This document shows, piece after piece, positions 1-13,140 of a DNA stretch of 64,000 nucleotides (positions are counted from its first letter, which is position 1; each line of letters starts with the position of its first letter). The notes under the pieces were generated by a model. That model was not told where the DNA came from, made no database searches, and was given only the letters and a program-made list of their open reading frames with translations. This DNA comes from Linnemannia schmuckeri (lineage: Eukaryota; Mortierellomycota; Mortierellomycetes; Mortierellales; Mortierellaceae). A program made the position numbers and the translations under genes. The stretch spans positions 992,001 through 1,056,000 of the forward strand of contig JANATG010000013.1 in the NCBI GenBank assembly GCA_029449235.1, read 5' to 3'.

Positions 1-289
1 TTGGGTCGACGTTTATCCGTTCTAACTCCTGGGCACATCAACGAGCCTAAATTACCTACCTGAAATGCGCAGACCTTCCCTAAAAGATTTGCTTCCTGTC
101 CTTCCATTATCACAGCATTGACTGACTGTTCATAAATACCTCCTTGTTTGACAATTTGCTATCGTCTCCAGCCAGTCAGGGAGCACTTTTTTTTTATGTT
201 GACGCTGTAAATGTTGCACTGCACTATTTTATTTTCCGATGGGGTATGTACGAAAAGCGCATAGGATACAAACTATACATGTAAATCCT

Positions 290-2053
290 CTAGATGGTCT
301 GGTGGATCAAATGGCAGATCAAGTGGCTATAAAGTCCAGAGGTATCGCCCTAGAATGATAGAGATAAAGGGGGTGAATTAAATAGAGTTGTCAATACCAT
401 GCATGATAACAAAATACAGGATTGCCATCACACTGATCCATGATAGTAAGGTTGCACTTACGCGGATACGGTCGGCAAGGGTGCGGTTGTAGTCCATATG
501 GTATGCGGCCTTGACCTTCTCCATGAACTTGCCACGGTTCCTGATCACGAGTCGCGAGAGATGGTCCTCGTTAGTTCCCAGACCCTCCATGGACTCCTCG
601 AAGCGAAGGGCGACATGGCGAGCAGGGTCGGCAGCCTGCATAACAGTATACAACAGCAGGTCGAGGATCTCGCCTTTATGGGTAGGGGCGATGTTCTTGT
701 CGATGGCGGTGACGACGTGGGCCTTTTGGTGGACCGAATTGTAGGTACGGACGAGGGTGTGGAGCTGGGCGGTAGTAAGAGAGGAGACATACTGGAGCGT
801 TCCGTTGAGATCCTTGGCCTCAAGCAGATTGTGCAACTTCTCGATAGCCTCTTCGACGTTCTCAAGTGGCTTTTCCTCCTTTGGCTAAGTCCAGTTAAGG
901 GTTATCGCAAAGTGAAAATCGTTAGCGGGATTGGAAATGTAGGGTGGTGCCTGTAGCCATGGAAAACCTTCCCGCATTACCAACAAAGCTATGGCATCCC
1001 CTTCTTTCCCTTTCCCCTTCCCCTTCCTCTTTCTACTTTCCCGTATCATTTACTGCCTTTGCTTATCTAAGGACTCAAAGAGAAAGGGATCGAATCTTAC
1101 CTCAAGGATGGCAATAAAAAATGCCTTGGTCTCTTCAAGCTTGCAGAATGAGAGAACGTGCTCCTTCAAGTCAGCCTGGTGAACAGCCGTGAATGCCTCC
1201 TTGAGCTCAGCAATCTCCTCTGAAGTCCGTCCCACAAGAATCTGTATCAAAGGGTACATAGCCATTGGAAGTAAAAAATAAATAAAAAAGGGCCAGTAAC
1301 AAAAAAGCCGATTAGTACCGGAGGACAAACAAAGAACCAAAAAAAAAAAAAAAAAAAAAAAAATGTCAATTGCAAAAATTCCTTCAGCCCGGTCAACCCT
1401 GAATACCAAATAGAACATCAACTTGGCTACCGACAACAAAAAAAAGAGAAAAACAATAAAAAACATACCTCGCAGAAAACCTCAATGGCGGTGTCCTTCT
1501 TTCTGAGAGTCTCGTACTTGCGGTTGGACTTGCCGGCCTTGTGGAGGTACTGGACCTCGGCCAGGACCTTGTGCTGGCAGGCACCAGCGAGTAATGATCC
1601 CAAACTTCCAATAATCTTCCTGTCAAGCTCTACAGCGAGGTCAACTCCGTACGAGGCCTTGTACTGGCGAGCAATGGTCACCAACTGTTGGTACTCTCTG
1701 CGTCCTATTTGAGCATGGGTTGAATGTAATAGCAGTTAGTAAGATGCTTGTGGAGGGCAGTGAGAATGAAAGAATGAAGGAAAGGGAGAGTGAGAGTAAA
1801 AGCATGTTTTTTTTTCCTTTGGAGTCCCTTTGGAGTTGTTGGGTTGGGTTTAAAGGGGAGTGAAGGAACGCGAAGGACTGATGAGCTAAAAAGTGTCACT
1901 TATATCCGTAACAGAAGGAAAAAAGAATCAATTGGATAAGAACGACGCACCGATGATGTTGACGAGGGCTTCCTGGTCAGGGACAGCATAGTTGATAGCG
2001 GTATGGATGTTCTGAAGGTCGAAAGCGAGCTCTGGAGGGATTGCTGGTGCCAT
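290..2053 (-). CDS. Annexin, 320 aa, five exons
   Basis: Calcium-dependent phospholipid-binding protein that would act at the cytosolic face of membranes. Exons on the minus strand are 2053-1951, 1704-1469, 1241-1101, 884-462 and 349-290, with GT-AG introns and phases that fit throughout (963 nt in all). The last exon is only 60 nt and supplies the typical annexin end: after DRIR it reads GDTSG, like the GETSGDY motif that closes annexin repeats. The clearest calcium site is GLGTNED at residues 261-267 (type II GxGT loop). The other repeats lack a clear GxGT, so calcium binding probably rests mainly on this one loop. The length matches the four-repeat core with a very short N-terminal tail. 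Start chosen at the first ATG before the first helix. It is divergent from the glutamate-cysteine ligase gene. Family assignment is firm; the specific role is unknown. Confidence 0.9.
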
Positions 2054-3526
2054 GGCGTGAATGTCGGCGAAGTTAGTTGTGATGGAAAAAGAAAGGGAGT
2101 TGGTTGAGTGAAAAAGAGAGATGGGTAAGAAGAAAAAGAAGTGAAGGTAGAAGAAAGAAAGAGGAAGAAGAAAGCTTGGTCGTGGTTATCTTCGCTGTCC
2201 TTGTGATTCGCTGATGGGAGGATGAGAAACGTGCTCACCTCTTTTTTCTTTCATTCACATTCACTTTTCTCCCGAGGCATACCGGCAACAGAAGTGTTTT
2301 TAGTTCTTGTTATTTTGTCTCATTCTTTTTCTAGTAGGGTCTCGACCCCGTGGCCCCTGCAGAGAACAACGAGCGACTGTCTGTAAGAAACAGGTGTAAT
2401 CGGAGGAGGTTGTATTTGATAACATTTTTTTCTCACAGTGTTTCTTACCTACTAACTTCATTCTTTCCGTCCCTCGGGAAGAATAATGCAATGTTGCATG
2501 GTTCAATGCAATGGTTCAATGGTCTCCATAGAATTCTTAGAGCACGCCCCTTAGTATGTGTTTTATCCAATAGTCCATTTGAACCACATCACATCTATCA
2601 CGTTTTTTGCCATCATCAAACAAGTCGGGCTGAGCATTGGTTGAACTGATTTATGCGCTAACGGGTTTGATGTCCTTTGCTATATGTCCATCTGCCCCTC
2701 AATTAGATTCTCTTTTTGATCTGTCTTGTGCATCTTGGCCCATGGCTGCATTTCTCATCTGAGCACACTGGACAGGTGAGGCTTTATTTACCAAGGGGCA
2801 GTTGAGTGAAAAGAAGAACAAGGCGCGGACAAATAGAACTGCCATATCTGTAAAGTACCAAACAGCGCAGACCATTGTGTGCTTTTTTTATTAAGGTGGT
2901 AACTATAACGCGACCACGACATTTCACGCCATTTTTTCATTTCGTACTCTAAAAAAAAGAAGACAAGGACGCGTGGTATGTAGGAAGAATGTGTGGAGAG
3001 AGAAGCGGAGGATTGATGTGAACAACGTTACTCCATTAGGAGTATTTGTCATAGCGATTGAATGTTAAAAAAAAAATAAAATAAAAAAAAAAAACTAATA
3101 GGCAACTGCGTAGCTGTTGCGTGGCCATTGTGATAGTTTATTTTTTCGCTCTTTGATCGGGATATGTGTAGTTCAATGTGGGTTTATCAATCAACGCGAT
3201 CCATTTCGACTTGAACCTGAACCTGAACCTGCTTTTGTCGATGTATTCTCCGCCGACAATTACTAATCTCTTTGATTCGTTAAGGGTCAGTTGGAGTCTA
3301 ATCCATTTTTTTGTCACTGTCAGTAGAACCTGGCCCCTTCGCTCCCACAGCGAAAATGCACTAAACTTTTTTTTTTTGTTTCTTTTTCCTCTTGTTTTTC
3401 GTTTTTTCCTCTTCTTTTTTCTTCTCATTCACGCTTACTCCGCAACCAAACCCAACCCCTTCATTACCCTTTAACCCCTTCTTTCTCACTCCATCACACT
3501 TTCTTTTTCTTCATTCAATAAACATC
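2054..3526. other. Intergenic region between annexin and GCS1
   Basis: About 1.5 kb separate the two divergent start codons. It holds AT-rich runs, an A-rich patch near 3067-3094, a short GAACCT triplication near 3213-3231, and a CT-rich leader just before the ATG at 3527. I see no convincing gene. Confidence 0.5.
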
Positions 3527-6500
3527 ATGGGTCTTCTGTCGCTCGGAACACCAATGCACTGGGACGAGGCAAAGAAGTACGCCGACCATGTCCGCACCCA
3601 CGGCATTATCCAGTTCCTTAACCTCTGGGAGGCTACCAAGGACTCCCAGAAGGACTGTCTCCTCTGGGGCGACGAAATCGAATACATGGTCGTCTCCTAT
3701 GACGAAGAGAACAAGAAGGCAAAGCTTTCTCTCCGCGTCTGGGAGATCCTTCAAGAGCTTGCTAAGGAGGAGGAAGAAGCCGCCAAGGACCCTGCCAAAA
3801 AGTAATTGTTTGTCGCTGTTCTTTTCTCACGATTTTTTTTTAGTGACCGTGTCAATGGATCACACATAGTGAGTGTGGTTCTTTTCTTCTTCGCGATATG
3901 TTCCTTTTCTTGAATGTGTCGGATCACATTCACCTTGGCGTTTCTTTCCCAGAACCCAGCATGTGCTTTTTGCTGTATCTGGATTTGTCACATTGACTAT
4001 AACTATACGCATTGATCACCATTACATACATTAATCATTTCCCAATTCTACTCTATTCTTCATCTCCCTTCACTTCACTTTATCTTGTTCAATTGGCAAA
4101 AAATCCCCAACAGGCTGCTGGTCAACTCGTCATGGCATCCAGAGTACGGTCGCTACATGTTGGAGGGCACCCCTGGTGAACCTTACATGGGACTTCCCCG
4201 TGATCTGCTCGAGGTCGAACGCAACATGAAGCTCAGGTACGGTTCACGGTTCACAGCCAAGGCCTCCGGAGAAAAGATATCCGATCGATAGCACTTTTGA
4301 CCGCCGTTCGTTGGTTCTGGCCCTTTTTGTCGATGGTGTAATCGGGTTTTCCCCGTCATTTGCTCTGTTGAGCGATTCTTTCTGTTTTTGTTGGTCAGAG
4401 AAAGAAATAACTCAATCAAACACGGCTTATGTTCTTTTTCCCAAGAAAGCAAGAGAAGAAAAAGGAAAAGAGAAAAAAGAATAAGCACAGGGAGAGTAAC
4501 CTGAATATCTCCTTTTCCAACTTTTTCGACAACATGAATAGACGCGAGTTGGCCTACAAGTTTATGAAGCCCAACGAGGTCCCGATCACATTGACCTCTT
4601 ACCCTCGCTTGGGATGTGCCGGCGAAGGTCTTGAGCCTCATCATGACCCCCATGGACCCGCCGCGCGCAGCTTGTTTGTTCCTGACGACATTATCAATGC
4701 TCATGCTCGTTTCCCGTAAGTCTTTTTGTTTTGTCGGATCAGACATTGAATTTTTCAATTGCGCAAGTGGTCCTCAAAATAACGCCGTGATTTCTGACGA
4801 ATCACCCCCTTTTCTTTTTTTCCTCCGCCGTTTCGACTGTTTTTTATCTGCCTCATTCTTGGGTGTGCAATCCAAAACAGAACTTTGACGGCCAACATCC
4901 GCAGGCGCCGTGGAGCCAAGGTCGCGATCAACATGCCCATCTTCCACGACAAGAACACACCCAAACCCTTTATTGATCCGACTATTCCCACCTACAACGA
5001 CTACCCCGAGGACAAGAATGCGATCGAGGAAGGAGCCGCTCTTCCCGATCATATCTACATGGACGCAATGGCCTTTGGTATGGGATGCTGCTGTCTTCAG
5101 ATCACCTTCCAGGCTGTCAATGTAGAGGAGGCTCGCAAGATCTACGACCAGATGGCGCCATTGGGACCTATCATGTTGGCCCTGACCGCTGCTGCACCGA
5201 TCTACCGCGGATATCTGAGCGATGTGGATTGTAGATGGAACGTTATTGCCCAGTCGGTTGATGATAGGACAGAGGAGGAGCGTGGCTTGAAGGTAAGAAC
5301 AAAAGGAAAAAACGAGAGCATGATGATTATGTTTGTTTGCACCCCATGCTCTGTTTTTTTTGGGCCACACAACTTCAAAAACAATATTTTCCCATCTATG
5401 ATCTTTTCTTTTTGTTGGTGTTCACAAACCAAGGATCAGGTGTATTGAACGTCAAATGACACCATTTCTACATTATCTTGACACATTTTTTTTTTATGTA
5501 AATAGCCATTGAAGAACAACAAGTACAGGATTCCCAAGTCGCGTTACGATTCAATTGATTCGTACATCTCGAACGACCCATCCAACAAGCCCGAGTACAA
5601 CGATATACCCCTAGTCTTTGACGAGGACATTTACAAGAAGCTGTCGGACAATGGGATTGATAACTTGCTGGCCCGCCACATCTCGCATCTCTTTATTCGC
5701 GACCCGCTGGTTATCTTCCACGAGCTGTTGAACGTTGACGATAACGAGAGCACGGATCACTTTGAGAACTTGCAGAGTACCAACTGGCAGACGATGCGGT
5801 TCAAGCCCCCACCTTCCAAGACTAGCCCGATTGGATGGCGTGTTGAGTTCCGGTCGATGGAAATCCAATTGACGGACTTTGAGAATGCTGCCTTTGCGAT
5901 CTTTATTGTCCTTGTTACCCGTGCCGTCCTTTCTTTCAACACCAACTTTTACATCCCCATTTCTAAGGTATGCTTTTTTATGTCTTTGATTGGTGATATC
6001 GTTGGCAGTGATCACTCTTTTTTGCTAAGGATCGATCAAATTGTTGCCAATCTTCATCATTTGGCGATTATTGCCGATAACCACATGTCTGATGGTCGCT
6101 GTTAATGATACTCGTTTACTGCACATTGATGGATTTTGAGACTTGTTTTCTAACGACTTTTATTTTATGATAATTGATGAAATAGGTGGATGAGAATATG
6201 AAAGTGGCACATCACCGTAATGCGGTCTTGGACGAAAAGTTTTACTTCCGCAAGCAGATCTTCCCTCAGTCGCGCCCTGGAACCCCAGCAGCAGGAACAC
6301 CATTTGGATCACCCAAGTTGTCGCACGCCACCTTGCCCCGCAGTACTGCCACTCACAGTAACACTCATAGTAACACCAGTGGAGCCTCTCTGGCACCAGG
6401 ATTGGACCGATCAGACGAGTACGAGTTAATGACGATCAACGAGATTATCAATGGCGCACCCAGCAAGGGATTCCCGGGTTTGTTGGGACTTGTGAACAAC

Positions 6501-6755
6501 TATCTGAACACGCTGAACATTGATATTGAGACGCGGTGCGAGATTAGCAAGTACCTGGAGCTGATCAAGAAGCGTGCGAACGGTACACTGATGACGGCTG
6601 CCTCGTGGATGCGTCAGTTTGTGCAGAACCACCCTGATTACAAGCAGGACTCTGTTGTGTCTGACAAGATCAACTATGATCTTGTAAAGATGGTTGAGAA
6701 GATTAACAAGGGCGAGGTACAGGTACCTGAACTCCTTGGCACCTTTTCCGTCTAG
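3527..6755 (+). CDS. GCS1: Glutamate-cysteine ligase (gamma-glutamylcysteine synthetase), 671 aa
   Basis: Catalyses the ATP-dependent joining of glutamate and cysteine, the rate-limiting step of glutathione synthesis in the cytosol. Six exons: 3527-3801, 4114-4236, 4542-4715, 4881-5292, 5506-5967 and 6186-6755 (2016 nt), all GT-AG and in phase. Family landmarks in order are the N-terminal GLLSLGTPM and WGDEIEYMV, the substrate-region run PEYGRYMLEGTPG, LTSYPRLGC, the basic NIRRRRGAKV with NMPIFHD, DDRTEEERG, and KSRYDSIDSYIS. The length is close to the roughly 680 residues usual for fungi. The ATG at 3527 is preceded by a pyrimidine-rich leader, and the ORF upstream of it is leader sequence. 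A Ser/Thr/His-rich insert near residues 500-545 is probably a flexible loop specific to this lineage. Confidence 0.97.
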
Positions 6756-7179
6756 AGAGGCACAGAATAATAGATTAGAAACTACCTTCAAATTATCATT
6801 TTTTTTATCATCACAATATCACGAATCACGTATCAAAAAAAAAATGTCTATGACTCGCTGAAATGTGAAAATGTGTGAGTCGTAAGGAAATCGAATAAGG
6901 AGGGGGCGTGTCTTGCTTCTAAGCCCCACTTCGTTTTGATGATTCTCGGGCAACGGAGACGAAAAAAAGGTTTATCGTGAATATCACACATACTTCTTTT
7001 ATGACCTGACTCATTCACTTTTTTTTTTTTTTTTTATTGCTACTTCTTTTTACTTTCTTCCATTACTCGCTCTTTCACTCCTCTCACTTTCTCTCTCTCT
7101 CTCTTTCATTTATTCCTTTCCACAGGACAAAATAACCCCGACCAACACTAACAAACCAACCTAACAACGCAAAAACATA

Positions 7180-9090
7180 ATGTCAACTTTTGGAACCCAC
7201 TTTCGCGTCACGACGTTCGGAGAGTCACACTGCAAGGGTGTGGGCTGTATCATTGACGGATGCCCCCCAGGACTCGCCCTGACTGAGGACGATATCCAGC
7301 CACAGCTTACCCGCAGGCGTCCCGGCCAAAGCAACCTCACCACGCCTGTAGGTGTACTTTTTTCTTTTATACAGTCGCTCGCGGGATGTTACCGTAGGAT
7401 ATTGTCAATTGATAACCCATCATCTACTCCGCAGTGCCATCTAACTGATCGTTTGATTGTTATCTTTTATTTTATTCTTCCATATAACGATATGAAATAT
7501 AGCGCGATGAGAAGGATAGAGTGACGATCTTGTCGGGCACCGAGTTTGGACACACGTTGGGCACACCGATCGGATTGACGGTCCCCAACCAGGATCAGAG
7601 ACCTCACGATTACACCGAGACCGATCTCTTCCCTCGCCCCTCCCATGCCGACTGGACTTACTTGCTCAAGTATGGACTCAAGGCTTCTTCTGGCGGTGGA
7701 CGTGCCAGTGCCCGCGAGACCATCGGTAAGGTTCTTGGATAGGAAAAAAAAGAGGACAGGCTTGGATCTTTTCTTGATTTTGATTTGAGTTATCATCGCT
7801 ATGTGTTTTGAATAATCTGAGTAATGAGGGGTTTCGATAAGATCGTGAAATCTGCTCTCGCTTTATGTTTTAGCTTAACATCAAAGGAAATAACTTTCAT
7901 GTACTCACACTTTATTATCATCTTCCCAACCTTCATTGAAATAGGCCGTGTGGCGGCAGGAGCGGTGGCGGAAAAGTTCTTGAAGGAGGCATACGGGACC
8001 GAAATTGTTGCGTTTGTGTCGTCGGTCGGCAAGGTGGCCATGCCCTTCATCGAGGAGCAGAGCGAGACGGGCGTACCCTCGGATGAGTTTGTCGAGATGC
8101 TGAGCACGGTCACAAGAGAACAGATCGATGCTGAGCCTACCCGGTGCCCCGACAAGGAGATTTCCAAGAAGATGACTCAGGTATGTATCTCATGTAAATG
8201 ATGGAATGATGGAAAGAGGAAGGATTGTTTGTGTATGATTGGAAAGTATGGGAATAGAGGATAGGACAGCTGCGCGCATATGTGATTGGGATCCAAGTTG
8301 GAAGTAGCTATTTTTCTAACTTAAGGTCCTCTTCTTCTACGACAACAGAGAATCATTGATGCCAAGGAGGCAAACGACTCGATCGGAGGAACAGTCACCT
8401 GTGTCATCAGGAACGTCCCCACAGGACTGGGTGAACCCTGTTTCGACAAACTCGAGGCCAAACTCGCCCACGCCATGCTCTCAATCCCCGCCACCAAGGC
8501 CTTCGAGATCGGGTCCGGATTCGGAGGCACTCAAGTCCCCGGTCACCTTCACAATGACGCCTGGGTCCAAAAGACTGGACGCAAGGGCCAGAAGTTTTTG
8601 GGTACAAAGACCAACTTCTCGGGCGGAATTCAGGGCGGTATCTCCAACGGCGAGAACATTTACTTCCGGATTGGGTTCAAGTCTCCTGCTACTATTTCTC
8701 AGGAACAGCAGACCACGAGCTACGGAGGTGTTGAGGGTGTTTTGGCTACCCGTGGACGTCATGATCCTTGTGTTGTCCCTCGCGCCACTCCTATCGTTGA
8801 GGCCATGGCCGCCCTTGTCATCATGGAGTAGGTCCCATTCATTTTGCATGTGAATGACTTACGTATCTGAACGTCTATCATGTTTTAATGTGCACTCGCT
8901 GACTCTCTTCTCTTGCTTTCAATTTTCCTAACTAAATAGTGCGGTGATGATTCAGTTGGCAAGACATAGCGCAGCATCGCTGTTGCCTCCCATGCCTGAG
9001 ACACCTCTCCGCCCCGCTCCTTTTATCATGTCTGTCCCTGGTGGGCAGGCCATCAAGGTCGACGAGGCCTCCAAGCCCAAGACCGAGTAA
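7180..9090 (+). CDS. ARO2: Chorismate synthase, 418 aa, five exons
   Basis: Last step of the shikimate pathway: 5-enolpyruvylshikimate-3-phosphate to chorismate, needing reduced flavin, for aromatic amino acid and folate synthesis. Exons 7180-7347, 7503-7725, 7945-8180, 8349-8827 and 8940-9090 (1257 nt). All three family signatures are visible: FGESHCKGVGCIIDG with RRRPGQS near the N-terminus, GGRASARETIG-RVAAGAVAEK across the exon 2/3 junction, and RHDPCVVPRATPIVEAM near the end. Cys stands where many homologues have Gly in FGESHGK. The C-terminus runs a little past the yeast enzyme with a Lys/Ala-rich tail. The start follows a CT-repeat leader (7080-7105). It lies in tandem with GCS1, 424 bp downstream. 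Confidence 0.97.
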
Positions 9091-9497
9091 AAATAGCGAT
9101 ATCTTTTCATTTTTATTAAGAAGGCAAGGTTACCCCTCGTTCTGACCGTTCGATTACTTTCGGCCTATCAGACATTTATTTTTCCCTTAGGCAACAACAT
9201 ACAAATATTCCAAAAAAATAAAAACTTATTATTGTGCATTACATTCACCCCTCTTTATCCTTTGAACTTGCTTCATATCCAAAGGACCATTTCATGAGCT
9301 GGACAAAGTTGTTTTTTTTGTATAGTTTTATTATTTTTTTGGTCGTTAGAATTAGGTATGATTAGTGGTCAATGTGGACCAAGAGAAGGGTATTATTCTA
9401 AGTATTTTTTTTTTGGGAGGGTGGGGCATGTGAGTGTGTCGTTGATAGCAGTGTGACATTAAACATTAGGAGTGTAGGAGTCAAAGAAAGGAAACGT

Positions 9498-12400
9498 TCA
9501 AAAGTCCCAGAAGGGATCCATATCAGCCAAATCGCCTGACTGAACAGCTCGTCCACGACCCACGTTCATACGCCGCAACACGGGCGATGTGGTGGATGCC
9601 ATCGCAGAAGTCGTGATAGTGATAGGAGGGACAGGTGCAGTGATCGAGGTCGGATTCGTCCACTTAGCGAGTGTCCCTGCAAACAGGCCGTTCAGGAACT
9701 TCTTGTCGACAACATCGGTGCTTGCCCGCTTTATGGTAATAGCGCGAGGACGCTGCTCGACGAGATCTTCTTGTTGACCGGGGAGAAGAAGAACAGGAGG
9801 AAGATCCTTGGAGTCGAGATCCTCGGTGGCCTCGGCGCAGATATCGCCCTTTTGATCAACAACAGGAAAGGCGACTGGAGGAGGGAGGACGGAAGCAATC
9901 GATAACGACTTTGTAGACTCGGCAGATGAAGCCACTGGCGGAAGGCTGGTAGGAGAAGAACTGAGCAGCTGCTGGTAGAGTTGCTGCGGAGATGAGGCTG
10001 CAGGCTTGTCGTGATCCAGGACGGCATCCGCAACAGCAGTCGTGACAGTGGTCGTCGGAACAACGACCTTCAAGAGCGGAGGGGACGGGAGAGGGGCTTG
10101 GTAGTCGTGATAGGCGTCGTAGTCTTGATCCACAGATCCTTCAAACTGGCCGTGGTGGTGGTCATAGACAGACTTGGTGTCATCATGCGAAGCCGTGGAG
10201 TAGCGACTGTTGGTAATAGAGTTTGGTGCGGAGGATGTGAAATGGTAAATGTCTCCGAGACATTCATCCAGCGCAGCCTTGACCTCGAGGTCATGCGGCA
10301 GAACTGACCAAAGACGGGACTGTCTCAAGAGTTGGTCCTTGTGCTGGTGCTGGTGGTGCAGGTCCTCATGGCTGTGATTGAGGTTGGGGCTGCTGTCGTT
10401 GTGTGTATGGCTGATGGTGAGTCCGCTTGGGTCCAGCTGGTGTCCTTGGTCCAGCTCGTGTTGCTGCTGTTGCAGCTGACACATTGGTGAGTGTGAGTGC
10501 GTGTGGGTTGCACCCAGGGAGTGAAAAATCGACGAAGGTTGTTCCTGATCCTCGTTGCTGAGCGGTCGGCTAAAAATATTTTCCTCCGCTCGCTGAAAAG
10601 CAGTCTCAAAAGGGGACGAGAATAAATTTCTCTTTCCTTCATTTTCCTTTTCCTTGTCAATAATGTTCGAGGTCCTCCACTCTGTTCCTGAAATAGGGGC
10701 TGCTGCTTGATGAACCTTCATTTCCAACGACGCTGATTGGTCACTCGGTTGCTCATGCACTCCAGGACCCTGCGCTGAGACAAACTTGACGGGAACTGGG
10801 AGCGGGAGGAATGGGATGAAGAAGGGGACTCGGTCCAAATTAGAGGTCGAGGTCGAGGTCGTTTGAGTCTGTGTCTTTGTCTGTGTCGAAGACAACTCCA
10901 CCAGCGACGACAACGATGAGGAACAAGACTGGGTCATCCACAAGCCTATTTTAGTCTTGGCTGTGGCCCTCGCAACATCGAGAGTTACTGACACATCGTC
11001 GCCGTCATCTTGAGCGGGTTCTTGCTTGGAGGGTTCGAGTCGAACAGTACTGGCATCGTCGTCGTCGTCATCGTCGTTGTTGTTGTCGTCGTCGTTGTGA
11101 TCGAGAATAGAAAGGCCTTGGTCATGGTAGATCTGAATCGGATTCGGCTCATAAGACGGTCCGTGGGCGAGAGTAGGACGAATTGGAATCGGCGGTGCAT
11201 GTGCAGGTGCAATCGGAGCAGGGGCTGCGGTAAGGTCATCCTCGTCTTGGTATGGACCATGCTCAAGCTCATACTCGTGTTTGTTGTTGAGATCTTGTTG
11301 CTGCGACAGGGGCGACTGCGTCAGAAGAGGCGAGGGCGGCGAGGAAGACCATGGGACATCAATGGTGTCCGCTTCGATGTCATGAATAAATTCGACCGAC
11401 AGGACGCGGCGGAGGCGATGCCGATAATAATAATTGTTGTTTCCTGTTTGTGTTGTTGTCGCATCCAATGCATTGTTGTTTGTATTGTTGTCGGCCTTGG
11501 CATTGTAGGAGGTGGCGAAGGAAGAGACGGAAGAAGACGACGATGCTACAGCCGCAGTTCCTGAAAGAGTTGGCGTCGTCGAAGGCGAAGTGTTTGAGGG
11601 GTCGTTGTCGTTTACTGGAGGAAGTCAGGGAGAGCATCGATGTCGCCAGCAGAAGAGGAGGAAGAAGGAGAGGAAGAGGCAGAAGCAGAGGAGGAAGTCA
11701 ATTGAGGGGACGAGGGAGGAGTAGGAAGGATAGACTGAGGCTTCTTGTTGGCAAGGGCGGTGGAGTCCTCCTCGTTGTTGGTGATGGTGTGTTCGTCTTC
11801 GGTGGTGGTAATGTTTACGCGGTGGCAGTGGCAGTGGTGCGAGCAGGTGACGATGAAGCGACGAGAGGGAGCCATTGTAGTTGTAGTTGTAGTTGTTGAT
11901 GAGAGTAGTCGCGTGTGTGTGGAGTAGTGGTTGTATGTAGTGAAGAATACAAAGTGGCGAAAAAAAAGAAGAAAAGGTTGTTGCTTTTGGTTGTGGTGGT
12001 TGAGAGAAGACAAAGAATACAGAAGCTTAAAAAGTGGGAGGTCCTCCCTTTAAATACTTTCCATCTGTCAAATATCGACTTGGCCTCCCATATATCTTTT
12101 TGCCACGGCCTTCCCTGCCGCAATTCCCTTCGCCTCTTCTCTCTCTCACACACACACACGCTTCGCTGGCAAAAGCATATTCCCGTCGTGATTTTGTTGA
12201 CAAATACCAAAAAAGGAATTATTCTCTTCTCTTCTTCGCCAGGCACACAAAGAACAGGTGGCACATCGTCACTGCTCTCTTTTTTTTTTTTTTTTTTTTT
12301 TTTAATACTTGCCAACGCTTCACACAACAAAAACAAACAGCAGCAATTGCTTGGCTCTCAACAAAAAAAAAAAAGGTAAAAAAAAAACTTACATGTATGA

Positions 12401-13140
12401 CGAAAGGATCTGGGGAACACGTCCAAAGTGCGGAATCGGTACACTGGCGTCAATGCTCGAGGGTCTCTTTTATCCCCGGCTGCTCTCGTTCCGGTTGCTT
12501 CTTTTGCTGCTGTTGTGTTACTCGTCTTTTTGCTCTTAGACTCATTCCTCGGCTGGTCGTCGTCGTCGTCGTCCTCCTCCTCCTCCTGCTGCTGGGCATA
12601 TGCATACTCGTCAACATCCCCATTGGTCGCTGTGGTCGCAGTAGTAGTTGTGGTAGTTATAGTAGGAGTTGCATTATGCGCTGCGGACCCCTTTGTCTTC
12701 TTCCTCCACTTCAAACCCCTCCTCGTCCACTTTGGCCCGTCATTCTCATTCCCATTGTCGTGCATGTTGTACTTCCTCTTTCCTCCTCCTCCTCCTCCTC
12801 CTCCTCCTCCTCCTCCTTTTTCTTCCTGCACTGCATCCTCCGCGTCTATTCGTTGTTCTTTCTCCTTCTCCTTCTGCTTGCTGAAAAAAGGGAGGAAACG
12901 CAAACCCTTGATTTTGTTATTGGTCCGATTGATGTTGGTTTTGTCAGCACCAGAAATCCCAACACCGTCATCACCACTTTCATCATGCATCGTCGCTGTC
13001 ATTAGCTGGTGGTCTCCGGTATTCGCCTTGTCGATATTACTGTTGTTGATATTGTTGTTGTCTTTGTTGGCCTCCTTTCGCTGCCTAGTCTTCTTCAACG
13101 TCTCCTTCACCCTACCCTTCCAGCGCGACAAAGAAAACAT
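9498..13140 (-). CDS. Large low-complexity protein of unknown function, 954 aa, two exons
   Basis: Not recognised. Exon 1 is 13140-12393 and exon 2 is 11614-9498 (2865 nt). The donor reads T|GTAAGT. The acceptor is a strong pyrimidine tract ending CTCCAG, preceded by a CTGAC branch-like sequence. The phases fit only this pairing. Exon 2 has no usable ATG near its 5' end, so it needs an upstream exon. Exon 1 encodes a basic N-terminus (FSLSRWKGRVKE), an Asn-rich stretch, a 12-Gly run, a Glu/Asp run and an ordered-looking segment with TPVYRFRTLDVFPRSFRH. Exon 2 has RRVLSVEFIHDIEADTIDV near its start, then Asp, Gln, His and Ser-rich runs, and ends DPFWDF. No signal peptide or membrane segment. 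Probably largely disordered. The 778-nt intron is long for this window and holds its own TATA-like box and ORF. Confidence 0.7.
12049..12056 (-). promoter_or_regulatory. TATA-like box inside the intron of the 954-aa gene
   Basis: The minus strand reads TATTTAAA, followed by a CT/CA-rich leader-like stretch and an ATG at 11875. It could be an alternative internal promoter, or chance. Confidence 0.35.
12781..12814. repeat. CCT trinucleotide repeat inside exon 1
   Basis: An uninterrupted run of CCT triplets on the plus strand. Read on the minus strand it encodes most of the 12-Gly run of the 954-aa protein. Confidence 0.9.

Noticed and set aside
11614..11875. Joining the MAPSRRFIV ORF directly to exon 2 of the 954-aa gene
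   Set aside because: All GT donors in that ORF leave a phase that does not fit any acceptor in frame with exon 2. The 13140-12393 exon fits exactly.
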